From positions 5,885,205 to 5,949,204 of the forward strand of contig NC_087378.1 in NCBI RefSeq assembly GCF_963675165.1: a DNA stretch of 64,000 bases, written 5' to 3'. Below the pieces are notes generated by a model. It worked only from the letters and a program-made list of their open reading frames with translations. It was not told where the DNA came from and searched no databases. This DNA comes from Halichondria panicea. Lineage: Eukaryota; Porifera; Demospongiae; Suberitida; Halichondriidae. This document shows, piece by piece, positions 53,282 to 62,344 of this stretch. The position numbers and the translations under genes were made by a program. Every line of letters starts with the position of its first letter. Within the stretch, counting starts at the first letter, position 1.

Positions 53282-54883
53282 GATTCTACTGATCACTAGC
53301 ACTACTCTCCACCTTGTACCAACCAGCTGCGTTGTCCAGTCCAGTAGTAGTCTACTAGTGCAGTGCAGTGCAAACCGTGTGCGTGTGGTATATCTTGAGT
53401 TCATAGGTCAAGTGATCTGACTATAACTCTTTCCTTGGCAATCTGTTGTAGAAATTACAACAATGGGTAAGGAATCGTTATGATGAATTAGATGAAGTTG
53501 TATGTGAGCTCCTCCCTGACAAACAAACTGTAGTCTAGGTAACCGCCTTATCAGTCAAGTAGGCTAAAAATCTGTGTCCTTTGATGTAAGCTTTGATGTC
53601 TCTTTGTGCATATGTAGTTATAAAAAAAAAAAAAAAAAAAAAAGAAACCTTTGACTAGCTAGGAAGAGTAGCAGCAGTAGGCAGCAGTAGTAGTAGCAGT
53701 GCAAGCAGGACTAGACTAGATTAAAAAGTTGGTGGAAAGAATAACTGACCGTTTGGACGTCACCTGGCTGCCAGACTTTCATCTGGACTCTTCCCCCTGA
53801 GTAGCTGGCCTTTCTCTAAGCCACAAAACTGAGCAAGAAGCTGAAGAAGCAGCTAGACAGAGACATGTACCTAGCCTTGAGAATTGGGAGGCGTGGCTCA
53901 ACTAGTTAGCCCAGCCCAGAGGAATTGTTACCGTGGGTACTGAACAACCGTAGAAGTAGGGCTACCCCTGGCTTTACTGAATTAACTAGCTGTGTCTGCT
54001 GTCTAGTTGGACCAGATTTAGCTAGATAATGGGGTAGAGAATAGTTGAGCGGTGCTGTGTGTAGCTTGAACTGTACTGGCTGGCAAGAATCTAGTAAGCA
54101 CCCTATGCACTGATAACTCGTCAGAATGGAGGGTATGTTCTAGGGATCTGGACAGCTGTACATCCAAAGGAGCCAGGGAGTGCCAATCATCTTCTCCCAG
54201 TCTCTGACACGCTAAACAAAAGGAGCTAGAACTGGGAGTCCCAGCTAGAATTGCTAGCCGGATCTAGACTAATAGAATGACTTGGAGGCGTGGTGAGGCC
54301 GGATCCACACTAATTGATCGACCTAAAGACGCTCCTGTTCCAGATTTCACGAATGGCAAGGAAAGGGATAACCAGCCTTGACTACATGCAGTGCCAATGC
54401 TGACCATAAGACTACTATTAACCAGTGCTGACCCATGCAAATGGGGTGGAATTTGAGGAAGGGGGCTGAGCTGTTAGTACTTGGCGCAGAGCGCCGAAAT
54501 TTTCGGTGACCGGAAGCCACACCCCTAATTAATGGCTCATTGCGCATGTGCAAAAAATAGCCACACCTTGCTTCAATTAATAATACTGCTAAAGCTAGCT
54601 AGCTAGCTTAGTTGCACTAAAGAATCAAAGTTACTAGTATAGTATAGCTAGCTCTTGGACATGCTGTTTGTCTGCCACTAATCTATACCAGTAATTCCCA
54701 GGCTGAAGACTCATCAGAGAAGGTGGGGCTCTTAGTGTAGTTTTTGCAGAGAAAGGGGGGGCTCCAGCCCCCGAAGCCCTCCCCCTCCCCCTCCCTACGC
54801 CCCTGCTAGACTAGATTCTACCACAACACCTCATTAATCAGCATGCATCGTCAGAAACTCACACCATGAGTGACATGAGTACA
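53282..54883. other. Spacer upstream of homeodomain-HMG gene
   Basis: Contains a possible small exon (53452-53539, KLQQWVRNRYDELDEVVCEL), a 24-base A-run at 53619-53642 resembling a retroposed tail, repeated GCAGTAG triplets, and the right terminus of the large element. Otherwise no gene recognised. Confidence 0.45.
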
Positions 54884-55058
54884 TAGCTGGGCGGAGCCCG
54901 GCACCCGTTCCCAACGGGTGGCCGGGTGACACGCTTATATAGGATTTGTACTGCTGCACTGAGGAGTGCAGCCCAATCAGATTGCAGTATTGCAAGTGGT
55001 TGGTTAACACCCACTTAGCTAGGTGGGTGTGCAGCTGGGCGGAGCTGCCTTGAGCAAA

Positions 55059-56427
55059 ATGGAGAAAGTTACACAAGCTGTCACAGAAGCTGCTAACGAG
55101 CTTGGAAGTAGTCACTTCTTTTCTGAGAGGCAGAGATGTCTTGCTGTATTGCCTACTGGATTTGGAAAGAGCCTTTGCTATGCTTGTTTGCCTGCAGCAT
55201 TTGACAAAATATTGGAGAAGGAGAAAGGTTATTCTATTGTAGTAGTAGTCACTCCTCTGCTGGCCATCATTCATGATCAGGTATGTAAGACTAGATAGAA
55301 CATACATATAATTATACATACATGTGCATATGAGCTGTTTACACGTAACTAGATCATTCTAAGCTGGATGCTTTTATTCTATATATAGGTAGCCATCTAT
55401 TGTTCTAAAGGCATCTCTAGCACATATGTCTCGGGCGAGATGTCTGATGCAGCTACAATGGATGCGATCTTCCATGGAAAGTATCAGCTAGTATTCTTTA
55501 CACCTGAAATGATCATCAGCAAGAAGCATTGGAGAAGACTTCTGGGGGGAGATGTGTATGCTAATAGACTCAAGGCTTTGATAATCGATGAAGCTCATTG
55601 TGTGAAGAAATGGTATGTATTTGACTCATTGTTTTTTATTAACATGTGTACCAATAATATTATTGCAGGGGTGAGACTTTCAGGCAAATGCTGTTGAGAA
55701 TTAGAGAAGTGCGCAGCCTCATTCCAACATCAGTTCATGTGATGGCGCTAACAGCAACAGCTACCCGAAGTGACATTTCATTCATTTCTCGTATTGTTGG
55801 CCTAAGAAACCCATTTGTCATTACGAGAGTCCCAGTAATCCCAAATTTGATTTATGCTGTTGGATTGTTCAAAAGTATACCAGAGACATTCCAAAACTTG
55901 GCCCAGAAATTGGTAATCGAGAGAAACAAGTTTCCCAAAACAATCATATATGGACGTTCTTTTGGAGTGTGTGGTGACATGTACCTCTTCTTTAAGGATT
56001 ACCTTGGAGCTGCATTCACAAATCCTGATGATGCACCTGATCTTCCTGAATTTCGCCTCGTGGACATGTTTACAAGTGTCACTGATCCAGCCCATAAATC
56101 TGAAATCATTCGTTTATTTAAGGGTGATGGCAATCTTCGCATTGTTGTAGCTACTATGGCATTTGGTATGGGTGTTGATTGTCCCAACATTCGGTAAATC
56201 ATTCATGTTGGCCTGTCAGACGATATCAGTAGCTATGTACAAGAGACTGGTAGAGCAGGTCGAGATGGTAAACCATCACGTGTAACCCTTTTAAAGGCAA
56301 GAATTTACCATCAAGTTAATAATGAGATTAAAGAATATGCTTCAAACTTCAACACTTACAGTCTTTTCCGAAATATTGACAATTACAAACATGTTGATCT
56401 AGCTCGGTTTCAATTGCTTGTGCTGTG
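55059..56427 (+). pseudogene. RecQ-like SF2 DNA helicase inside the TIR element
   Basis: Pieces: 55059-55279, about 55388-55612, 55669-56427, with introns at 55280-55387 and 55613-55668. Walker A is VLPTGFGKSLCY (motif I). VVVTPLLAIIHDQ is motif Ia, IIDEAHCVKKWG is the DEAH-box (motif II), ALTATATRSD is motif III, RIVVATMAFGMGVDCPNIR is motif V and YVQETGRAGRDGKPS is motif VI. All core motifs of RecQ helicases are therefore visible. A TAA at 56196-56198 falls between motifs V and VI, where relatives have Gln (R-Q-I-I-H). It is one base from CAA. The zinc and HRDC regions of classical RecQ are absent, so this is a core-only helicase. Start ATG at 55059. Confidence 0.82.
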
Positions 56428-56485
56428 ATATTTGTTCTAAGTCATGTTTATGTGGACAGTGTGACCTAAGACTTAGTTACTTCTT

Positions 56486-56764
56486 TCAGCTAATTACAAA
56501 TTTTATTTTCATTATTACCTGTGCTTCAAGAAAGTTGCTATATCTACCGAAACATTTCCTGCACATTTTGGGCAATCTGTTTTTATCACTGCCATTTACA
56601 ATACTGTTAATGTCGACATCAGCACACATCTGTTCTTCCTTATTCTCCAGTAGCATTGTCCACAGGTCCAACACTTCCTTTCCAGCTGGACCATCAAGAG
56701 CTCTCCTGTTACCAGGCCTTGATAGCTCATCCCCACATCCAAAACATTGTAGCACTTGGGCCAT
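56486..56764 (-). CDS. Small ZAD-like zinc-finger ORF antisense to the helicase 3' flank
   Basis: A 92-codon frame starting MAQVLQCFGCGDELSRPG and containing, after about 50 residues, KMCRKCFGRYSNFLEAQ. The pairing C-x2-C ... C-x2-C around an acidic middle resembles the ZAD type of zinc-associated domain. A GT follows EAQ (CACAG/GTAATA), so it may be the first exon of a spliced gene. It lies inside the same inverted ends as the helicase and converges with it, so it could encode the element's DNA-binding factor. Expression and function are unknown. Confidence 0.5.
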   Translation of the reverse strand: MAQVLQCFGCGDELSRPGNRRALDGPAGKEVLDLWTMLLENKEEQMCADVDINSIVNGSDKNRLPKMCRKCFGRYSNFLEAQVIMKIKFVIS

Positions 56765-56984
56765 TCTTGCTCTTTTAATTTAGTAGCAAAGTCATGTTGT
56801 TTTCAGTGCCAGCCAGTGTGGTGCAGTGCGGTGCATATTGCGTTTAACACCCACTTAAAATGATTATATTCATGATGCTCCAAGCAGTATTACATAATAC
56901 ACAAGTACAAATCCTATATAAACGTGTCCCCCGACCTCCCGTCAGGGACGGTCGGGCTCCGCCCAACTAATGAGTACAGTGAAT

Positions 56985-57610
56985 TGCAGTGCACTTGCAA
57001 CAGAAAATTGCCAAACAGCAAAACCACCAGATATGAATTTCATTACCAATAATAATTCTAAGCTCAGCTTGTACTTTTGCAGAATCTCATTGAACAACTG
57101 CTTATTCCTAAAGGTGTACAGGTATGAGCAAATTGAATGTACAAGCTGGGCCCGGGGGAATTCAAAAGCCCAAAAAGGTGCTCAGTCATACACCTCCATG
57201 TGATTATATAGATATAATCTCAGGGCACTCCTATTAGTATCACTCATAGATACCTACAGAATGGCTACTTTGATATAGCATTCTTGAAAAGCCTTGAACA
57301 TAGAAATACATGAAATACATTTCAAGAATGCTTGACTGACTGCATGTACAGTGTACAAATGTCATGCATGTTAAATCGTTCTTGGGGGGGAGGGGGCATG
57401 CCTAGAGAGGTTCAATGGGTGTGTTTGCTGAAAAGTGGTTGTCATTTCAGTTGGCTCTATGCTTTCTACCTGTAATAAAGTCAAAGTACTCTTGGAAAAG
57501 TTCAGAGTAACTCCAAAAAACTGATAATTATATTCATAATAATTTATCTGATTGTGGTTTTGCTGTTTGGAAATTTTCTGTGCAAGTGCACTGCAATCCA
57601 CTGTATGCTC
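56985..57610. repeat. Palindromic repeat with arms at 56985-57070 and 57525-57610
   Basis: TTGCAGTGCACTTGCAACAG near the left arm and its inverted form CTGTGCAAGTGCACTGCAAT near the right arm, with AAACAGCAAAACCAC also mirrored. The helicase element inserted at its left edge. Confidence 0.65.
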
Positions 57611-57710
57611 AGGACATGCACTCCTGTATGCTGTACATGCAATCATCTCTAACAGCACTTTATAAATTGCATGCTCATTGTGGTCAGACATTAAGGATTG
57701 TCTACTGTTG

Positions 57711-58681
57711 TAATACAGACTACAGCGATGTATACATGCATGTGCGCATCCCTGGGTGATATCAATATCACCAGGAGTTAGTTAGCATGATTGCTTTGTA
57801 AGATTGATGTGTGGCGAATCCCATTATGCAGTTGAGCCAGGTAGAATCCTCAGCCGTGCAATTTGATTGGTCTATAAGGTAATTGGTTCCCAAAGACATG
57901 TATGGCAGTTCATCATGTTTGTGTATTTTATTATTAACGTAACCTTAATTATTATGGTCCAATAAAGGAAACCTCCGAATAGTGGACAAAACCCCCTGCA
58001 CTCAACTTGTCCGTTATGGTATTACTAGAATATTTTGCGGGTGAAAAACCTTTGTGAATCAGCCAATTAATCAGCACAAATTTGGTCCCTTTGCTTTGCT
58101 ATTGTGTTCTGGCAAAGATCGTGTGTATTTACTAGTCAAAATTCGCATAATAATTATGTTTAAAGCTCGCAAAACATTCGGTAGTCTCATTAGGCCAGGC
58201 AAACTAGTTTCTCATCAGCCCCTCATCAATTTTAGCCTCTCCCCCAAAGTTTAGGTGTGGCCTAAATTAATGAGCCACACACACTGTATATTAGGGAGTG
58301 GTCTATAATTAATGAGTTACACCCAGCCCACATGGCAAATTATTACAGTAGAAACCGATTACTGATGATGTAATGGTTGTTTGTGTAATGAAATATTGAG
58401 ATGGCTCATCAATTTTAAAAAACCATGTGAGGAACAACTAATCTACTTTGCCTGGCCCTAGGTTAAATCAGTCGTCTAGTTCACTCAAACAGCTCATTTT
58501 TGTGTCCCAATCACTCTGCTGAGCGCTGCGCACGCAGGCATTATCATCAATTGCAAGAACACCAAACACAATACAATAACTATATGAACTAGAGCACTAA
58601 AGTGCAAACCCTCGGCTGGTGACATGATTATAAAGAAACCAGAAGACTGATATAATGCAGTGCATATCTAGTGATGTTGTT
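57711..58681. other. Intergenic, nothing recognised beyond a degraded repeat
   Basis: 57957-58015 has a worn GAAACCTCCGAATAGTGGACA repeat related to 13060-13230. No coding region supported. Confidence 0.5.
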
Positions 58682-58682
58682 A

Positions 58683-58949
58683 GGCCACTCCAAGTGACAC
58701 TCTGGTTTCTGGTCCTGAAGTTTTTCTAATTGCATGCGGGCGGGCGGCTTTTCTCATTATGTCATTATCAATTTCACCTCATTATTTTGCAAATGAATAT
58801 CATTATCACACTATTTTGTACCACATGGACCATTCTGCGCATGCGTAGTAGAAATAATGAGATAGAAATCCAATAATGAGATAGAAATCCAAGAATAAAA
58901 TCTGATGCGGGCGGTGGACCAGAAACCAGAGTATCACTTGGAGTGGCCT
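58683..58949. mobile_element. MITE, family I (ends GGCCACTCCAAGTGA)
   Basis: About 267 bp. GGCCACTCCAAGTGACACTC at the left and its near-exact inverse GTATCACTTGGAGTGGCC at the right, with TGGTTTCTGGTCC/GGACCAGAAACCA extending the arms. TTA flanks both ends, a possible 3 bp duplication. Confidence 0.88.
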
Positions 58950-59282
58950 TATCATCATCATGCATGACTTGCACAGCAACTCAGGAGCAATAAAACTAAA
59001 CAAGACTGGAGGCATGCTGAAACATTTGAGAACAGGTAGTAGTACTATAAATATATGCACTGTGGATTGCAAAGAAGCATGGAGTCTCAGAGAAGTATGG
59101 CTCCAGGTCCTGCATGGATCCCAGTCAGCTAAAGCAAGCTTTCTGCTTTAGTGACCCTGTTCCAATATTGTTCCTGGTATATACAGCTTTCTACTTTAGT
59201 GACCCTGTTCCATTGTTTCTGGACCTGGTACAGGATCACTTCAGTTATAAGTAACGCATGTGCAAGTTCTGTTCAAGCTACA

Positions 59283-59550
59283 TTTTGCTCGCTTTTATTA
59301 GACAACGAAGCTTTAACACCGAAAGCTGCCACTATTAGAAGTACTGACTTGTTGTGTGGAGGCTACCCATGCTGTAAACGCAGTGCTAGAGCATCCAGGT
59401 AAGCAGACCCAGTCACAAGCTTCTTAGCTTTTGCTCGTTTTTATTTGACAACGAAGGTTTAACATGAAATTCTGCCACTATTAAAATTAATAACTTGTTG
59501 TATGAAGGCTATCCATGCTGTAAACGCAGTGCCATGGCATGCAGGTGAGT
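59283..59550. repeat. Two-copy tandem duplication
   Basis: CATGCTGTAAACGCAGTGC and TTTAT..GACAACGAAG appear in two copies spaced about 160 bp (59283-59405 and 59443-59550), preceded by a twofold CTTTAGTGACCCTGTTCCA repeat at 59148-59210. Confidence 0.8.
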
Positions 59551-59687
59551 AGACTCACACATTACAAACAAACAAACAGACCAACGGACTACTATACCCG
59601 TGGCCGCCCACGCGCGCCTCGGGTAACGACTACTATAACCCGTGGCCGCCCACGCGCCTCGGGTTAATGAAAGCACCGCGGGTGCTG

Positions 59688-60228
59688 ATGCCTCGGTGGA
59701 GGTGCCAAAGCTACATAACATAAAACTACTAATAGCTAGCTTTTATACACACACATTGATTATAATTATCATGATGATATAATTTGCTGCATGCCAAATA
59801 TAAATCTAGTGGGTAATGATCAACCATGATTGTTGTTAAAAACGATCGATGCCAAAAGTTCAAGTAAAATGGCTGCAAGTCAGCAGAGCCTTGCAGCTCT
59901 CTACTCACTCTGCAGCTACCAATAGCTAGCGTTCTAGTGCAGAGCTAACTACTAAGTAGAGTAGTAACACTCGGTGAACAAGTTTTGCTACAGACTCTTC
60001 TGAAAAGGCTGCAATAGCATTCCAAGTAAGCAAAACTAGGCATAACTCGAGAACGAAGCATAATTTTGCAAATCCACGAATTAAAATCCAAGTAAACATG
60101 ACTAGAAGCCTATAGAAACTCTTACTTGCACTTGATTCATCCTTGAGCAGCTGTAGCAGTCTACACAGACAGACAGACACACAGACGTATACCTCGCTTG
60201 CGCATGCGCACCGAGGCATAATAAATGA
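59688..60228 (-). mobile_element. Element J, copy 1 (ends TGCCTCGGTG)
   Basis: About 540 bp with ATGCCTCGGTG at the left and CACCGAGGCATAATA at the right. Nearly identical to 63171-63722 in inverted orientation (shared AATTCGTGGATTTGCAAAAT and AGCTGCTCAAGGATGAATCA). A low-complexity CAGACAGACAGACACACAGAC tract lies near one end. Confidence 0.88.
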
Positions 60229-60262
60229 GCATAATAATTCAGTTGTAGATCTACATGTAGAT

Positions 60263-61679
60263 CTATTTGATATTGTCAATATGGAACACAAGGCAATCGT
60301 GTTTCAAATAGTTGGGAGGTAGGCACTTCAACTCATCATATCCCAATCCATTGTTAAGAGTGTCGTTGAACCTTCGTGCACCTTGTATGATATCATCACA
60401 AGTAAACTCCACTGTATATGTCTGGTGATTTTCTTGGGCCAGTCTCTGATCCACTAGTGTGATAGCTAGCTCCCCAACGAAAGGCCACTTCAACTGCTGA
60501 TCTTGATCTCCCTTGACGATATAGATGTACACAGAAAGATGAGTACCAAAACCACCTTGCTGACCGCATGGGTGTACACCTAATACCATCTTGTAACCAC
60601 TTTTTGAGTAAAATGGTTCGAAAGTCCATTCATCTCTGTGTTGTCTGAGTTCTTTCATGCCAGTAACCACAATTTCCACTGGAAATACTCGAGAAGAGGG
60701 TTGCACAGAAGGGACAGGAGCACCAGCTTGGCACTTCAATTGAATCTCCAATTTTTTCATTCTTGACGTCAATTGGGACTGCAAACGAGGAGCACCAGCT
60801 TGGCACTTCAATTGAATCTCCAACTTTTTCATTCTTGACGTCAATTGGGATGCAAACGTTTGTTCTCCTCCCTCAAATCAACACCTTGTTGCTTTAAAAG
60901 TTTGTTCTCTTCCTTTAAGCCGTTCATACTCTCCGTGTGTTTGAGGGACATCAAAGTCATGTGATCCACGATGCTATATCTTAGATGATTGGCCATGTTT
61001 CGTCGGGTTAGCTCCACCTCACAACCAGCATACCGGAACTCGCACTGTACAGGGGTCAACAAACATTTTTGCTCCGCATGAAGCACCAGGCCTTGACGTT
61101 GGGGTTTCTCCCCACACGCATATGGACAGGGGACAGGGAACTGGGAGCAGACGGGCCAGTGGTTCTCTCTGATGTTATCAAAGGAAGAGAAGTGGCCGCA
61201 ATACTGATAAGTGTATGGCTTCTTCGGACATGTTTTAGCTTCGTGTGTAGGGATATCTTTACGAAGAATGAACTTCTTGCAGTACTGACACAACACATCG
61301 GTGAACCCACAGCCTTCTAGTCTTGTCTCATTGGATGGCATTCGATTGAGGTGCTTCTTGAGCTTGCCAACTTCGTCTATCCAGGAGCAGCCATCCCTCC
61401 TGTGAGGACAGTGGATCTTTAGGCCATTGAGGGTGCGCTGTAGCTGCTTGTTTGGGAGAACGGTTGTAAATCGTTGGTACACAGGGGACAAGGATTGTGT
61501 CTCTTTTTGATGGTAGTAATACACGGGTTGCAGAAGTTGCTACCACATTCACAGCCAATGACCGATGGGTCGGTGAGCAGTTGGAGGCAAATGGAGCATT
61601 CTAGCTGGAGCTCTTGGGGAGGCTGCTTAACAAAGGAGATCTCCAATCCGTCGTGATGACATGAACTGGTTAGACTCAT
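60263..61679 (-). pseudogene. TRAF-like gene (RING, TRAF zinc fingers, coiled coil, MATH) with two frameshifts
   Basis: Intronless. The first frame (61679-61419) has a RING core: ECSICLQLLTDPS, CGSNFCNPCI, NPCPLC. The second frame (about 61470-60841) has TRAF-type zinc fingers: CPHRRDGCSWIDEVGKLKKH, CQYCKKFILRKDIPTHEAKT, CPYACGEKPQRQGLVLH, then the coiled coil NGLKEENKLLKQQ. The third frame (60844-60263) repeats the coiled coil and carries a MATH/TRAF-C domain (GYKMVLGVHPCG, HLSVYIYIVKGD, FHIDNIK). Breaks: near 61440-61470 after the RING, and at about 60850, where one copy of a 72 bp tandem duplication lacks a single base relative to the other. TRAFs are receptor-coupled ubiquitin ligases. 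As sequenced, this one cannot make a full-length protein. Confidence 0.85.
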
Positions 61680-61861
61680 CCTAGTACCTGGCTAGTAGCC
61701 AACTTATAAACATAGATACAAGGGCCAAAATTTTCTCTTGAACATTTCTGTGATAGCATATAGTCCACGTGGTGTTCGTCTGCCCTTGGCCTTGTGGGCT
61801 ACTCTCCAAAACTGGAGGCAAGAAAGATAAAGTCAAAAGGTGTTTGAGCAGCTTCAGACCT

Positions 61862-62002
61862 CGTATAGAGGGTATAAATTTTCGCGGTTTTTGCGGATTG
61901 AGCCTGTACCACGAAAATTTATCTGGAGACCACGAAAATAAAATCCGCGAAATTCTTTGTAGAGATCCATCCGCGAAAATTTATACCCTCGAAATATGAG
62001 GA
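61862..62002. mobile_element. Small MITE (ends GAGGGTATAAATTTTCGCGG)
   Basis: Left GAGGGTATAAATTTTCGCGG, right GCGAAAATTTATACCCTC. Interior ACGAAAAT repeats link it to family A. Confidence 0.8.
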
Positions 62003-62344
62003 AGTATGGGAGCTAGGGCGTGGCTAGACTATCTGGAGGAGAATTAAGATTACTAGCTTGTACTGCTATACCGGATCCCTGGGCTGGGGAAACACCAAAA
62101 AGCATGGAAACAAATAAAGTGCATGCATGGATACAGCAATCCAATTACGCCTTCACTAGCCTTGATTCCAGGCCGCTCTCAGAGAAAGCCCTCCAATAAG
62201 AGGGACTGGGCTCATTATTGTAAGAAGACGTGTATATGTGTACATGATGACTGTTATATTATAATAATAGAACAATCAAAAATGCTGACAAAAAGTGAGG
62301 TAAAGAGCGCTAGAAAAAGACTGAGATGTTGCATGTAGACTAGT
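62003..62344. other. Spacer with worn repeat D arm and CAGGCCG motif
   Basis: 62085-62150 is a decayed single arm of fold-back D. 62156-62176 has CCTTGATTCCAGGCCGCTC, shared with 12728 and 28608. No gene. Confidence 0.5.

Larger units (their letters stand above)
44248..54805. mobile_element. Candidate 10.6 kb composite DNA transposon carrying the KDZ transposase and a homeodomain-HMG gene
   Basis: The left end CAGGGGCGTAGG (44248-44259) is the reverse complement of the right end CCTACGCCCCTG (54794-54805). Both ends are directly flanked by CTAGA (44243-44247 and 54806-54810), consistent with a 5 bp target duplication. Terminal repeats are short and G/C-rich text (GGGGGCTCCAGCCCCC) lies inside the right end. 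These ends could belong to a different element that merely brackets the KDZ unit, because KDZ members are generally reported with longer duplications. Contents: plus-strand transposase, minus-strand DNA-binding gene, nested fold-back elements. Confidence 0.45.
54884..56969. mobile_element. 2.1 kb TIR element carrying a RecQ-like helicase, 9 bp target duplication
   Basis: Terminal inverted repeats of about 70 bp: the left starts TAGCTGGGCGGAGCCCG and the right, reversed, TAGTTGGGCGGAGCCCG. Both run inward to TTATATAGGATTTGTACT. ATGAGTACA occurs immediately outside each end (54875-54883 and 56970-56978), a perfect 9 bp duplication. Long inverted ends with 9 bp duplication are a Mutator-like hallmark. 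No transposase core is present, so mobilisation would need a partner in trans. The target appears to be an older palindromic repeat (56985-57070 matches the reverse of 57525-57610). Confidence 0.85.
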
